Origin: Achromobacter piechaudii NBRC 102461
Lineage (GTDB): Bacteria; Pseudomonadota; Gammaproteobacteria; Burkholderiales; Burkholderiaceae_B
Reading direction: 5' to 3'
DNA length: 64,000 nt
NCBI RefSeq assembly: GCF_001571245.1
Contig: NZ_BCTK01000005.1
Coordinates: 1,054,001 to 1,118,000, forward strand
Shown here: positions 26,969 through 37,724 of the stretch, piece after piece
Layout: every line of letters begins with the position of its first letter
Position numbering within the stretch: position 1 is the first letter of the stretch
Made by a program: the position numbers and the translations under genes
Notes under the pieces: model-generated
The model's database searches: none
Seen by the model: only the letters and a program-made list of their open reading frames with translations
What the model was told of the DNA's origin: nothing

Positions 26969-28042
26969 GTGTCACACAATACCGACGACCTTCGCATTCG
27001 AGAAATCAAGGAACTGAATCCGCCCGCGCACGTGATGCGTGAATTCGCATGCACCAAGGAGGCGTCCGACACCGTGTTCGCCGCCCGCCAGGGCATGCAC
27101 CGCATCCTGCACGGCATGGACGACCGCATGATCGTCGTGATCGGCCCCTGCTCGATTCACGACACGCGCGCCGCCATCGAATATGCGAAGCGTCTGAAGC
27201 CGGTGCGTGACCGCCTCTCCGCCGATCTGGAAATCGTGATGCGCGTGTATTTCGAAAAGCCGCGCACTACGGTCGGCTGGAAGGGCCTGATCAACGATCC
27301 GGACCTGGACGGCAGCTTCGACATCAATAAGGGTGTGCGCGTCGCCCGCGAATTGCTGCTGGACATCAACAGCCTGGGCTTGCCGGCGGGTTGCGAGTTC
27401 CTGGACATGATTACGCCGCAGTACATCGCGGATCTGGTCTCCTGGGGGGCGATCGGGGCACGCACGACGGAAAGCCAGGTGCACCGCGAACTGGCTTCCG
27501 GACTGTCGTGTCCGGTGGGGTTCAAGAACGGCACGGATGGCAACGTCAAGATCGCCGTCGATGCGATCAAGGCTGCCTCGCAGCCGCATCATTTCCTGTC
27601 GGTGACCAAGGGCGGACATTCGGCCATCGTGTCGACCGCCGGCAATGAAGACTGCCACGTCATCCTGCGTGGCGGAAAGACGCCGAACTACGATGCCGCC
27701 AGCGTTGATGCCGCCTGCCAGGACGTGTCCAAGGCGGGTCTGGCGCAGCGCATCATGGTGGACGCCAGCCACGCCAACAGCAGCAAGGATCCGGAAAACC
27801 AACCGCGCGTGATCGAAGACGTGGCGCGCCAGATGGAAGCGGGCGATGCGCGGCTGGTCGGCGTCATGGTGGAAAGCCATCTGCTGGGCGGCCGTCAGGA
27901 CATGGTGCCTGGCAAGCCGCTGGTGTACGGCCAGAGCATCACCGATGGCTGCATCGATTGGGATGCATCGGTCGCTGTGCTGGAACGCCTGGCGCATGCC
28001 GTGCGCGAGCGCCGCCGCGTTGCGTTGACCTCGGGCAAGTAA
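26969..28042 (+). CDS. aroG: 3-deoxy-7-phosphoheptulonate (DAHP) synthase, class I
   Basis: A 357-residue AroG/AroF/AroH-type enzyme joining phosphoenolpyruvate and erythrose 4-phosphate, the entry to the shikimate pathway. Family motifs are VIGPCSIHD, RVYFEKPRTTVGWKGLIND, GCEFLDMITPQY, GARTTESQ, KNGTDGN, VDASHANSSKDPENQP and MVESHLLGG. Start is GTG 26969, seven bases after CCAGGAG. The Phe/Tyr leader and attenuator upstream imply transcriptional control by aromatic amino acids in addition to the usual allosteric inhibition. Which amino acid inhibits this isoenzyme cannot be read safely. Confidence 0.97.
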   Translation: MSHNTDDLRIREIKELNPPAHVMREFACTKEASDTVFAARQGMHRILHGMDDRMIVVIGPCSIHDTRAAIEYAKRLKPVRDRLSADLEIVMRVYFEKPRTTVGWKGLINDPDLDGSFDINKGVRVARELLLDINSLGLPAGCEFLDMITPQYIADLVSWGAIGARTTESQVHRELASGLSCPVGFKNGTDGNVKIAVDAIKAASQPHHFLSVTKGGHSAIVSTAGNEDCHVILRGGKTPNYDAASVDAACQDVSKAGLAQRIMVDASHANSSKDPENQPRVIEDVARQMEAGDARLVGVMVESHLLGGRQDMVPGKPLVYGQSITDGCIDWDASVAVLERLAHAVRERRRVALTSGK

Positions 28043-28049
28043 GCGCTTT

Positions 28050-28086
28050 GCACCGCAAACCGTCTTCCTGGGGCGGTTTGCGGTGC
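28050..28086. repeat. perfect 13-bp inverted repeat after aroG
   Basis: The arms GCACCGCAAACCG and CGGTTTGCGGTGC are separated by an 11-base loop, 7 bases after the aroG stop. No T run follows, so it may stabilise the mRNA 3' end or be a rho-assisted terminator. Confidence 0.6.
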
Positions 28087-28142
28087 AGCATGCTTGGCGG
28101 CGTAGAATATTCAGCTTAACGAAACCCGAGAACACGCTGATC

Positions 28143-29552
28143 ATGAACGCTCCCTTGCACGCTGAAACGTTGCGCCGTGCGGTGCCGGCCGCCTGTCTTG
28201 ATGCCTTGCGCGCGCGCTTTGGCGACCGCCTGTCCGAATCCGCCGCCGTGCGCGAACATCACGGCCGCGATGAATCGCCTTATCCCGCCATGTTGCCCGA
28301 CGCCGTGGTCTTCGCGCACAGCACCGAAGATGTGGCCGCCGTGGCCAAGCTGTGCAATGAACACCGTGTTCCCTTGATTCCCTACGGCGCGGGTTCGTCG
28401 CTGGAAGGCCATGTCCTGGCGATCCAGGGCGGCATCAGCCTTGACCTGTCGCAGATGAACAAGGTGTTGGCGATCAACGCCGAAGACCTCACCGCCACCG
28501 TACAGGCCGGTGTGCTGCGCAAGCAGTTGAACGAAGAAATCCGCAGCACCGGCTTGTTCTTCCCGATCGATCCGGGCGCCGACGCCAGCCTGGGCGGCAT
28601 GGCCGCCACGCGCGCGTCCGGCACCAACGCCGTGCGCTACGGCACCATGCGCGAAAACGTCATGTCGCTGACCGTGGTGACGGCCGATGGCCGCGTCATC
28701 CGCACGGCCGGCCGCGCGCGCAAATCGTCGGCGGGCTACGACCTCACGCGCATCTTCGTGGGTAGCGAAGGCACGCTGGGCATCATTACGGAAGTGACCG
28801 TGCGGTTGTACCCGCAGCCCGAAGCCGTGTCGGCGGCGGTCTGCAACTTTCCGACGCTCGATGACGCCGTGCAAAGCGTCATCGAAATCATCCAGATGGG
28901 TGTGCCGATCGCTCGCGTGGAATTCATGGATGCTGCCAGCGTGCGCTCGGTGAACCTCTACAGCAAGCTGAGCCTGCGCGAAACCCCGCTGCTGGTGTTC
29001 GAGTTCCATGGCAGCCCGGCGGGCGTGCAGGAACAGGCCGAAACCGTGCAAGCCATCACCGCCGAACATGGCGGCATGGACTTCGAATGGGCCGAACGCC
29101 CCGAAGACCGCAGCCGCTTGTGGACGGCGCGCCACAATGCCTACTTTGCCGGACTGCAACTGCGCCCGGGTTGCCGCGCCAGCACCACCGACGTGTGCGT
29201 GCCGATCTCGCGCCTGGCCGACTGCGTGCGCGACACCGTCGAAGAGTTGGAACGCGCCAGCTTCCCGTACACGATCGTCGGCCACGTGGGCGACGGCAAT
29301 TTCCACGTGCTGATGTTGCTGGACGCAGACAGCCCCAAGGAATGGGAAGAGTCGGAAACGATCAACCACAACCTGGTGCGCCGCGCCATTGCGGCCGATG
29401 GCACCTGCACGGGCGAACACGGCGTGGGTCTGCACAAGATGCAGTTCATGGCAGAAGAGCACGGCGACGATGCGCTGGATCTGATGCGTAGCCTGAAGCA
29501 CGCTTTTGATCCGAACAACATCCTGAACCCGGGCAAGATCGTGTCCTGGTAA
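28143..29552 (+). CDS. FAD-linked oxidase, D-lactate dehydrogenase (cytochrome)-like
   Basis: A 469-residue flavoprotein of the FAD-binding type 4 (PCMH)/FAD-oxidase C family. The FAD domain shows LIPYGAGSSLEGHV and LGGMAATRASGTNAVRYGTMRENV. The C-terminal domain carries VGHVGDGNFHVLMLLD, which contributes His/metal ligands, and GTCTGEHGVGLHKMQFM. Closest in layout to D-lactate dehydrogenases (LDHD/Dld) feeding electrons to the respiratory chain; a 2-hydroxyglutarate or glycolate specificity is possible. ATG 28143. It precedes the paralogous glcDEF set, with a terminator between, so it is a separate transcript. Confidence 0.88.
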   Translation: MNAPLHAETLRRAVPAACLDALRARFGDRLSESAAVREHHGRDESPYPAMLPDAVVFAHSTEDVAAVAKLCNEHRVPLIPYGAGSSLEGHVLAIQGGISLDLSQMNKVLAINAEDLTATVQAGVLRKQLNEEIRSTGLFFPIDPGADASLGGMAATRASGTNAVRYGTMRENVMSLTVVTADGRVIRTAGRARKSSAGYDLTRIFVGSEGTLGIITEVTVRLYPQPEAVSAAVCNFPTLDDAVQSVIEIIQMGVPIARVEFMDAASVRSVNLYSKLSLRETPLLVFEFHGSPAGVQEQAETVQAITAEHGGMDFEWAERPEDRSRLWTARHNAYFAGLQLRPGCRASTTDVCVPISRLADCVRDTVEELERASFPYTIVGHVGDGNFHVLMLLDADSPKEWEESETINHNLVRRAIAADGTCTGEHGVGLHKMQFMAEEHGDDALDLMRSLKHAFDPNNILNPGKIVSW

Positions 29553-29571
29553 TCCGGCCAGATCATCCCTG

Positions 29572-29601
29572 AAAGCCGACGGTTTTGCCGTCGGCTTTTT
29601 T
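29572..29601 (+). terminator. intrinsic terminator
   Basis: Stem GCCGACGG/CCGTCGGC with a TTTTG loop and a T6 run, 20 bases after the flavoprotein stop. Confidence 0.88.
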
Positions 29602-29715
29602 ACGTCCTCGCCGGGTTCGATTACCGCTGGTTACGACTCTGTCACGGCGATGATCCCATGGATGCGGGTAAATCCCGGCCTGTTTTCATAGAGCGCTCGC
29701 GCTATTGTTGCGCTC

Positions 29716-31215
29716 ATGAATTCACTGGTCGAAACCGGCCTGGCACAAGTGCAGGCGCCTTATTCGTTGCAGCAGCTCATCGAGGCGTTGTCGGCCGCGT
29801 TGCCCGCGCACTGCGTATTGTTCCGCGAAGAGGATACCCGTCCCTACGAGTGCGACGGCCTCTCTCTGTATCGCGCGCTGCCCGCCGTGGTGGCGCTTCC
29901 TGAAACCGAAGAACAGGTGCAGGCCGTCATGCGGATCTGCAAGCGGCTCAATGCGCCGCTGGTCGCGCGCGGCGCGGGCACCGGCTTGTCTGGCGGCGCG
30001 ATGCCGCACAGCCAGGGCGTGTTGCTGGGCCTGTCGAAATTCAACCGCATCAAGCACATCGACCTGGCCAGCGCCACGGCCGTCGTGCAGCCCGGCGTAC
30101 GCAACCTTGCCATCTCCGAGGCCGCTTCGCCCTACGGCTTGTATTACGCGCCGGACCCTTCCAGCCAGATCGCCTGCTCGATTGGCGGCAACGTCGCCGA
30201 AAATTCCGGCGGCGTGCATTGCCTGAAATACGGGCTGACCGTGCACAACGTGCTGCGCGTGCGAGTCGTCACCATCGATGGCGACATCGTCGAACTGGGC
30301 TCCGAGGCTCCCGATGCGCCAGGCCTGGATCTGCTGTCGGTCTTCATCGGATCCGAAGGCATGTTGGGCGTGGTCACCGAAGTGACCGTCAAGCTGATTC
30401 CCAAGCCTGCGTGCGCGCAGGTCGTGATGGCCAGTTTTTCCAGTGTCGAGGCGGCGGGCAACGCCGTCACGCAGGTGATCGCGGCTGGCATGATTCCGGC
30501 CGGTCTGGAAATGATGGACCGCCGCGCCACGCACATGGTCGAGCCCTTTGTCTGCGCCGGATACGACCTGGACGCGCAAGCCATCCTGTTGTGCGAATCG
30601 GACGGTACGCCCGACGAAGTGGCGCACGAGATCGCGCGCATGGAAGCGGTGTTTCGTGACGCCGGCGCCACGCGTTGCCAGGTGTCCACATCGGAAGCCG
30701 AGCGCCTTAAATTCTGGGCCGGCCGCAAGAACGCATTCCCCGCGGCAGGGCGCGTGTCGCCCGATTACTACTGCATGGATGGCACGATTCCGCGTCGCCA
30801 TCTGGCGCGCGTGCTGGGCGCCATCGAGCAGATGGAAGATGAATTCGGCTTGCGCTGCGCCAACGTTTTCCATGCGGGCGACGGCAATCTGCATCCGCTG
30901 ATTCTGTTTGATTCGAACAAGCCGGACGAGGTCGAGCGCGCCGAGAAATTCGGCGCGGCGATCCTTGAGCTGTGCGTGCAGGTAGGAGGCACCGTGACCG
31001 GAGAGCACGGTGTGGGTATGGAGAAAATAAATCAAATGTGCGTGCAATTCTCTCGCGAAGAACTCGACGCGTTCCTGGCGGTCAAGCGGGCGTTCGACCC
31101 GCCTTGTCTGCTGAATCCTGAAAAAGTCATTCCCACGCTGGCTCGTTGCGCCGAATACGGCAAGATGCACGTCCATGCGGGCGAGCTGCGATTCCCCGAC
31201 CTCGCCCGATTCTAG
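29716..31215 (+). CDS. glcD: glycolate oxidase subunit GlcD
   Basis: A 499-residue FAD-containing catalytic subunit oxidising glycolate to glyoxylate. FAD-domain motifs are LVARGAGTGLSGGAMP, YYAPDPSSQIACSIGGNVAENSGG and VFIGSEGMLGVVTEVTVKL. The C-terminal FAD-oxidase domain has CANVFHAGDGNLHPLILFD and GTVTGEHGVGMEKINQM. It forms a membrane-associated complex with GlcE and GlcF, whose genes follow after 12 and 3 bases. No glcC-type regulator is adjacent. ATG 29716. Confidence 0.95.
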   Translation: MNSLVETGLAQVQAPYSLQQLIEALSAALPAHCVLFREEDTRPYECDGLSLYRALPAVVALPETEEQVQAVMRICKRLNAPLVARGAGTGLSGGAMPHSQGVLLGLSKFNRIKHIDLASATAVVQPGVRNLAISEAASPYGLYYAPDPSSQIACSIGGNVAENSGGVHCLKYGLTVHNVLRVRVVTIDGDIVELGSEAPDAPGLDLLSVFIGSEGMLGVVTEVTVKLIPKPACAQVVMASFSSVEAAGNAVTQVIAAGMIPAGLEMMDRRATHMVEPFVCAGYDLDAQAILLCESDGTPDEVAHEIARMEAVFRDAGATRCQVSTSEAERLKFWAGRKNAFPAAGRVSPDYYCMDGTIPRRHLARVLGAIEQMEDEFGLRCANVFHAGDGNLHPLILFDSNKPDEVERAEKFGAAILELCVQVGGTVTGEHGVGMEKINQMCVQFSREELDAFLAVKRAFDPPCLLNPEKVIPTLARCAEYGKMHVHAGELRFPDLARF

Positions 31216-31227
31216 GACGTATCCCCC

Positions 31228-32334
31228 ATGGAATTTGTCCTGTCGGAATTGTGCGACCAGGTCATGACGGCTCGTGCCGGCCACAAGCCGCTGTTCGTGA
31301 TGGGCGGTGGCAGCAAGGCGTTCTACGGCAACTATCGGCCGGTCAGGCCGCAAGACGGCCATTGCCTGCTGGACATGACGCCGTATCGCGGCATCGTCAG
31401 CTACCACCCCTCCGAGCTGGTGGTGACGGTGCGTGCCGGCACGCTCTTGTCCGAGCTGGAAGCGGAGCTGGCTGAGAACGGCCAGATGCTGGCGTTTGAA
31501 CCGCCGCACTTTGGCGAAGCTGCCACGGTGGGCGGTTGCGTGGCGGCGGGGCTGTCCGGGCCACGGCGCATGAACGCGGGCGCCTTGCGCGACTTTGTCC
31601 TGGGCACCCGGTTGCTGGACTCCGAAGGGCGCATGCTGTCGTTCGGCGGTGAAGTCATGAAGAACGTGGCGGGGTACGACGTGTCGCGACTGTTGGCGGG
31701 GTCGCACGGCATCTTCGGCGCGATTCTGGATGTGTCGATGAAGGTGGTTCCCCGGCCTATGGAAGAGCTGACGCTGGTGCTGCCCGCCACGCAGGCGCAG
31801 GCGCTTTCCAGTTTTGCGTTGTGGCGTGGCAAGCCTTTGCCGATTTCTGCCACCAACTGGACGGGGGGCGATGGCGATGCCGAAGGCCTCATGCACGTGC
31901 GTCTGTCGGGCGCACCGCCAGCCCTGGCCAGCGCGCGCCGGGTCATCGGGGGCGATCCGCTGCTGCCGGATGCGGCGATTGCGTGGTGGCGGTCGCTGCG
32001 AGAGCAGACCCACGAATTTTTCCAATCGAACCGCCCGCTATGGCGGCTGGCCCTGCCTCCAACGGCCACGGCGCTGGACCTGGGGCCCACGCTGATCGAG
32101 TGGGGCGGCGGGCAGCGCTGGCTCTCGGGCATGCATGATGCCACCGAATTGCGCGACGCCGCCGCGCGGCTGGGAGGGCACGCCACCTTGTTCCGCGTGG
32201 GCAACGGCAGGCCGCCGGCCGATGGCGTATTCCATCCGCTGGCGCCCGGCATCGCGGCCATCACACGCCGGCTCAAGCAAGAGCTTGATCCGGCCAGCCT
32301 GTTCAATCCTGGCCGCCTGGTTCTGGAGCTATAA
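31228..32334 (+). CDS. glcE: glycolate oxidase subunit GlcE
   Basis: A 368-residue FAD-binding subunit, a shorter relative of GlcD without the full C-terminal catalytic domain. It shows FVMGGGSKAFYGN, the FAD-site region EPPHFGEAATVGGCVAAGLSGPRR and the tail KQELDPASLFNPGRLV shared by this family. Length matches GlcE (about 350). It begins 12 bases after glcD and is required for assembly of the oxidase. Confidence 0.94.
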   Translation: MEFVLSELCDQVMTARAGHKPLFVMGGGSKAFYGNYRPVRPQDGHCLLDMTPYRGIVSYHPSELVVTVRAGTLLSELEAELAENGQMLAFEPPHFGEAATVGGCVAAGLSGPRRMNAGALRDFVLGTRLLDSEGRMLSFGGEVMKNVAGYDVSRLLAGSHGIFGAILDVSMKVVPRPMEELTLVLPATQAQALSSFALWRGKPLPISATNWTGGDGDAEGLMHVRLSGAPPALASARRVIGGDPLLPDAAIAWWRSLREQTHEFFQSNRPLWRLALPPTATALDLGPTLIEWGGGQRWLSGMHDATELRDAAARLGGHATLFRVGNGRPPADGVFHPLAPGIAAITRRLKQELDPASLFNPGRLVLEL

Positions 32335-32337
32335 CGC

Positions 32338-33573
32338 ATGCAAACCAACCTGGCATCCTGGGCCCGCGATACCGAATTGGGCAACGAGGCCGACGCCATC
32401 TTGCGGCGCTGCGTGCATTGCGGTTTCTGCACGGCCACCTGTCCCACCTATCAGGTGCTGGGCGACGAGCTCGACAGTCCGCGCGGCCGTATCTATCTGA
32501 TCAAGCAGGTGCTGGAAGGCGCCGAGCCCACGCAATCCACGCAGCAGCACCTGGACCGCTGCCTGACCTGCCGCAATTGTGAAACCACTTGCCCGTCGGG
32601 TGTGCAGTACGGGCATCTGATCGACATTGGCCGCAAGATCGTCGACGAACGCGTGCCGCGTTCGTGGGCGGACAAGTCCAAGCGCAACCTGTTGAGGCGC
32701 GCCATGTTGTCGCCCATGTTCGCGCCCGCGATGCGGGTCGGGCAGGCCATGCGGGCGATGCTGCCCGATGCGCTTAAGCGCAAGGTGCCGGAGCGGCGCG
32801 ATGCGGGCGCGTTGCCCGTCGTGTCCGGGCATGCACGGCAAGTGCTGATGCTGACCGGGTGTGTGCAGCCGGCCATGATGCCAACCATCGATGCCGCGAC
32901 CATTCGCGTGCTGGATGCGGTGGGCATCGGCGCGCGCATGGCGCCCGGCGCAGGATGCTGTGGCGCCGTCAGTTTCCATCTGGACGCGCAAGAGGCCGCG
33001 CTGGCACAGATGCGCGCCAACGTCGATGCGTGGTGGCCGCTGTTGCAGGACACGGCGGTCGAGGCCATCGTCATGAATGCCTCGGGCTGCGGCGCGATGG
33101 TCAAGGAATATGCGCATCACCTCAAGCACGATCCCGCCTATGCGCAGAAGGCCGCGGACATCGTTGCACGGGTCAAGGACGTGGCCGAGATCGTGGCGCC
33201 GCATGCCGCGCAACTGCGCGCGCGCTTGGCCGAAGGCACGCGCGCCGCGTTCCATCCGCCGTGCACGTTGCAGCATTGGCAGGGGCTGCGGCCCTTGTCA
33301 GAGCAACTGCTGGCAGACCTGGGATTTGACCTGCAACCCTTCGCCGACAAGCATCTGTGCTGCGGCTCGGCGGGCGCCTATTCCGTGCTGCACCCGGACA
33401 TCGCGCTGCAACTGCGCGACCGCAAGCTGAACGCGATTGCGGCGGGTGGGCCGGACGTGATCCTGTCGGCCAACATCGGCTGCATCGGCCATCTGCAAAG
33501 CGGCACCGACACGCCGGTGCGGCATTGGGTGGAAGTGGTCGACGAGCAACTGCGCCGCGCGGACGCGTCATAA
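32338..33573 (+). CDS. glcF: glycolate oxidase iron-sulfur subunit GlcF
   Basis: A 411-residue electron-transfer subunit. Two 4Fe-4S ferredoxin clusters lie in the N-terminus (CVHCGFCTATCPTY and CLTCRNCETTCPSG). Two CCG domains follow (GAGCCGAVSFH and KHLCCGSAGAY, with later Cys), which bind a further cluster or haem-like site. It passes electrons from the flavin subunits to quinone. It starts 3 bases after glcE, so glcDEF is one operon. Confidence 0.96.
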   Translation: MQTNLASWARDTELGNEADAILRRCVHCGFCTATCPTYQVLGDELDSPRGRIYLIKQVLEGAEPTQSTQQHLDRCLTCRNCETTCPSGVQYGHLIDIGRKIVDERVPRSWADKSKRNLLRRAMLSPMFAPAMRVGQAMRAMLPDALKRKVPERRDAGALPVVSGHARQVLMLTGCVQPAMMPTIDAATIRVLDAVGIGARMAPGAGCCGAVSFHLDAQEAALAQMRANVDAWWPLLQDTAVEAIVMNASGCGAMVKEYAHHLKHDPAYAQKAADIVARVKDVAEIVAPHAAQLRARLAEGTRAAFHPPCTLQHWQGLRPLSEQLLADLGFDLQPFADKHLCCGSAGAYSVLHPDIALQLRDRKLNAIAAGGPDVILSANIGCIGHLQSGTDTPVRHWVEVVDEQLRRADAS

Positions 33574-33639
33574 GGGATTAGGGCTAAGGGCCAAGGACTA
33601 AGAGCCAAGGGCCAATGGCGAAGTCGCCGCGCAGTACGG

Positions 33640-33677
33640 CTTGCCACGAACGCCCGGCCTTGGGCGTTCGCGGCAAG
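33640..33677. repeat. long hairpin between convergent glcF and pntB
   Basis: The arms CTTGCC-a-CGAACGCCC and GGGCGTTCG-c-GGCAAG pair over 15 bases with one mismatch around loop GGCCTT. No T run flanks it. The preceding bases (33573-33625) hold an imperfect tandem repeat of CTAAGGGCCAAGGA. It is probably a transcript-end structure for both genes. Confidence 0.6.
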
Positions 33678-33685
33678 ACGGCGGT

Positions 33686-35125
33686 CTATTCCACCGCCTT
33701 CACCATGTCCTCAAGCACCTTCTTGGCGTCGCCGAACACCATCATCGTGCGGTCCATGTAGAACAGCTCGTTGTCCAGGCCGGCGTAGCCCGATGCCATC
33801 GAGCGCTTGTTCACGATCACGGTGCGCGCCTTGTAGGCTTCCAGGATCGGCATGCCCGCAATCGGCGACTTGGGATCGTTCTTGGCGGCGGGGTTGACCA
33901 CGTCGTTCGCGCCCAGCACCAGCACCACGTCGGTCTGCGCGAATTCACTGTTGATGTCTTCCATTTCGAAGACCTGGTCGTAGGGCACTTCGGCTTCGGC
34001 CAGCAACACGTTCATGTGGCCCGGCATGCGGCCCGCCACGGGGTGGATGGCGTACTTGACCGTCACACCGCGTTCCGTGAGCTTGGTGGCCAGCTCTTTC
34101 AGCGCGTGCTGCGCGCGCGCCACGGCCAGGCCATAGCCGGGCACGATGGTCACGCTTTCGGCGTTGGTCATCAGGAACGCCGCGTCGTCCGCGCTGCCAG
34201 ACTTGACGCTGCGCTGCTGCCCCGAGCCCGCGTCCGCCGCAGCGCCCGCCTGCCCGCCAAACCCGCCCAGGATCACGTTGAAGAACGATCGATTCATCGC
34301 CTTGCACATGATGTAGGACAGGATTGCGCCGGAGGATCCCACCAGCGAGCCGGCGATGATCAGCATCGGATTGTTCAGTGAAAAGCCGATGCCGGCCGCC
34401 GCCCAGCCCGAGTAGCTGTTGAGCATCGACACCACCACCGGCATGTCCGCGCCGCCGATCGGGATGATGATCAGCACGCCCAGCACGAAGGCCACCAGCG
34501 TCATGATGATGAAGGGCGTCCATTGCTGGGTCAGCATGAACCACACGCCGCAGCCCAGCATCACCAGAGCCAGCGCCAGATTCAGCATGTGCTGGCCGGG
34601 AAACACCACGGGCGCGCCCTGGAACAGCCGGAACTTGTACTTGCCCGACAGTTTGCCAAACGCGATGACCGAGCCCGAGAACGTGATCGCGCCCACGAAG
34701 GTGCCGATGAACAGCTCGAAGCGGTTGCCAGTGGGAATCAGCATGCCGGCCGGCACGATGCCGAACGCATGCGGTTCGGCCACGACCGCGACCGCGATGG
34801 CGACCGCCGCCAGGCCGATCATGCTGTGCATGAAGGCGACCAGTTCGGGCATCTTCGTCATCTCGACGCGGCGCGCCATCAAGGTGCCGATCGAGCCGCC
34901 CACGAGCAGGCCCAGCAAGACCCAGCCCAGGCCGATGGTGGCCGTGCCCTCGCGTGCCAGGCCAATGATGAGCGCCGCCGTGGTCAGTACGGCGATCGCC
35001 ATGCCCGCCATGCCGAAGGCGTTGCCCAAGCGCGAAGTCGTCGGATGCGAGAGCCCCTTGAGCGCCTGTATGAAGCAGACCGAGGCGATCAGGTAGAGCA
35101 GGGTGACGAGGTTGAGCGAGATCAT
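33686..35125 (-). CDS. pntB: NAD(P) transhydrogenase subunit beta
   Basis: A 479-residue membrane subunit of the proton-translocating transhydrogenase that uses the proton gradient to make NADPH from NADH. It has multiple membrane helices from the N-terminus to about residue 275. The soluble NADP-binding domain III follows ([76 protein letters not shown]). The ATG overlaps the PntAb stop (ATGA). It is last in a pntAa-pntAb-pntB operon. Confidence 0.96.
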   Translation of the reverse strand: MISLNLVTLLYLIASVCFIQALKGLSHPTTSRLGNAFGMAGMAIAVLTTAALIIGLAREGTATIGLGWVLLGLLVGGSIGTLMARRVEMTKMPELVAFMHSMIGLAAVAIAVAVVAEPHAFGIVPAGMLIPTGNRFELFIGTFVGAITFSGSVIAFGKLSGKYKFRLFQGAPVVFPGQHMLNLALALVMLGCGVWFMLTQQWTPFIIMTLVAFVLGVLIIIPIGGADMPVVVSMLNSYSGWAAAGIGFSLNNPMLIIAGSLVGSSGAILSYIMCKAMNRSFFNVILGGFGGQAGAAADAGSGQQRSVKSGSADDAAFLMTNAESVTIVPGYGLAVARAQHALKELATKLTERGVTVKYAIHPVAGRMPGHMNVLLAEAEVPYDQVFEMEDINSEFAQTDVVLVLGANDVVNPAAKNDPKSPIAGMPILEAYKARTVIVNKRSMASGYAGLDNELFYMDRTMMVFGDAKKVLEDMVKAVE

Positions 35126-35439
35126 TTCGCTTCCTCCTTGCCCGGCTTGCGATCCTTTTTCTTGAACATTTCCAGCATGCGGCGCGTGACGAGGAAGCCG
35201 CCGAACACGTTCACGGCGGCCAGCGCGACGGCGAACACACCCATACCGCGCGCCAGCCCCCCTTCGGTCAGCGCGGCCGCCAGCATGGCGCCCACGATGA
35301 TGATGGCTGAAATGGCGTTGGTCACCGCCATCAAGGGCGTGTGCAAGGCGGGCGTGACGTTCCAGACGACGTGGTAGCCGACATAGATGGCCAGCACGAA
35401 GATGATGAGATTCATCAGGGTGGGGTTGATCACTTCCAT
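35122..35439 (-). CDS. pntAb: NAD(P) transhydrogenase subunit alpha part 2
   Basis: A 105-residue membrane piece carrying the C-terminal helices of the alpha chain: three hydrophobic segments including [21 protein letters not shown] and [16 protein letters not shown]. It ends in a basic tail ([13 protein letters not shown]). In enterobacteria this is fused to the NAD-binding part; here it is separate, as in Rhodospirillum. I took the ATG at 35439 ([10 protein letters not shown]); upstream codons overlap the PntAa stop. It overlaps pntB by ATGA. Confidence 0.94.
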   Translation of the reverse strand: MEVINPTLMNLIIFVLAIYVGYHVVWNVTPALHTPLMAVTNAISAIIIVGAMLAAALTEGGLARGMGVFAVALAAVNVFGGFLVTRRMLEMFKKKDRKPGKEEAK

Positions 35440-35441
35440 GT

Positions 35442-36560
<1,119 letters not shown>

Positions 36561-36671
36561 CGACGCCTCTCCTCAGAAGGTTCGCCGTAGTTATACAGCC
36601 TTTGCCGCCGCCACGCGCACTCATTGCAAATGCGCGCGGCGATCGGGACCGAGGGTTCGCGTTGGGACGGG

Positions 36672-36702
36672 CAAAAAAAAGCCCCATGGCGAACCATGGG
36701 GC
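36672..36702 (-). terminator. intrinsic terminator on the minus strand
   Basis: Stem GCCCCATGG/CCATGGGGC with loop CGAA; on the minus strand it is followed by a T8 run. It ends the transcript of the amidohydrolase-like gene at 36779-37654. Confidence 0.9.
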
Positions 36703-36778
36703 TCGGGTTTTGCAACCCACTTGCTCCGGCCAGTCTTACCACGCCGCTGGCCGGCTACTTGCACGCAAACGTCCGGCG

Positions 36779-37654
36779 TCAGGCCGTTTGCGCGCGAGTC
36801 CAGTTGATCAGCGCGGCGGTCAGGTCGCGCAGATCGGCCTTCAGGCGGCCATAGTTTTCAGTCGGACGCAGCGAGACTTCGTCCATGTACAGCTTGCGGT
36901 TGATCTCGATCTGCAAGCTGTGGCGGCCTTCCTCGGGGCGGCCGAAGGCGCGCACCAGTTCGACGCCCTTGTACGGGTCGTTGACCGTGACGTTGTAGCC
37001 GCGCTCGCGCAGCCAGGCCGCGATGAATTCGCGGAAAGCCGGATCGCTGGTGCTGCCATCGCGGTCGCCCAATACGAAATCGGGGTGGACCAGGCCGGGG
37101 CGGTCGGTGGCGAAGGCGCCGGCAACGCTGGGCATGGAATGACAGTTGATGTGCCAGACCTTGCCGAATTTCTTGTGCGCCGAATCCAGCACCTGGGCCA
37201 GCGCCGCATGGTAAGGCTTCCAGCAGGCTTCGATGCGATGGCGCACTTCTTCAACCGTCAGCTTGCGGTTGTACAGCGGCGTGCCGTCATCGAGCATGCG
37301 CCAGATCAGGCCCTTGCCCAGCTTGACCTTGGGCGATGCGTTGATGGCATCGGGCCAGGCGGCGTCCAGCAGCAGTTCGTCGATCTCGTCGGACGCGCGG
37401 TTGGCGTCGATGTAGGCGCGCGGAAACGCGGCGGCAACCATCGGCACGCCCATGTCGAGCGCGTCGCCCCACAAGTCGTCAACCCAGGTGTCCTCGGCAG
37501 TGCGCAGCGCGCCAAAGTCCACCGCGGCGGCGAAGTCGGGAGGGTAGGCGGTGCCACTGTGCGGAGAGTCCAGCACAAGCGGGGCCGAGGACTCCGAATC
37601 CGGATATTGCTGCGGAAGGTCGAGCCGGTAAGACAGGGGTTGGGTAATTCGCAT
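36779..37654 (-). CDS. N-formylglutamate amidohydrolase-family protein (HutG-like)
   Basis: A 291-residue member of the N-formylglutamate deformylase family, which splits N-formylglutamate into glutamate and formate late in histidine breakdown. Motifs are LVLDSPHSGTAYPPDF, DLWGDALDMGVPMVAA with acidic metal ligands, VWHINCHSMPSVAG and LQIEINRKLYMDE. No other hut genes are nearby; it follows the Bug receptor on the same strand (70 bases), so the substrate may be another N-acyl or formyl compound imported with its help. I chose ATG 37654; the upstream extension lacks a ribosome site. Confidence 0.85.
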   Translation of the reverse strand: MRITQPLSYRLDLPQQYPDSESSAPLVLDSPHSGTAYPPDFAAAVDFGALRTAEDTWVDDLWGDALDMGVPMVAAAFPRAYIDANRASDEIDELLLDAAWPDAINASPKVKLGKGLIWRMLDDGTPLYNRKLTVEEVRHRIEACWKPYHAALAQVLDSAHKKFGKVWHINCHSMPSVAGAFATDRPGLVHPDFVLGDRDGSTSDPAFREFIAAWLRERGYNVTVNDPYKGVELVRAFGRPEEGRHSLQIEINRKLYMDEVSLRPTENYGRLKADLRDLTAALINWTRAQTA

Positions 37655-37724
37655 ATAGAGGTGTTGCGTTCGTGTATCGGAGGCCCGCGCCGCGCCTTGT
37701 GGCATGGCGCGGGCCGAAGATCGC

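Noticed and set aside
25059..26975. 638-codon minus-strand open frame opposite tldD
   Set aside because: Shadow; it also runs across the aroG leader, and its composition is typical of antisense frames.
29722..32025. 767-codon minus-strand open frame opposite glcD and glcE
   Set aside because: Shadow spanning two clear genes.
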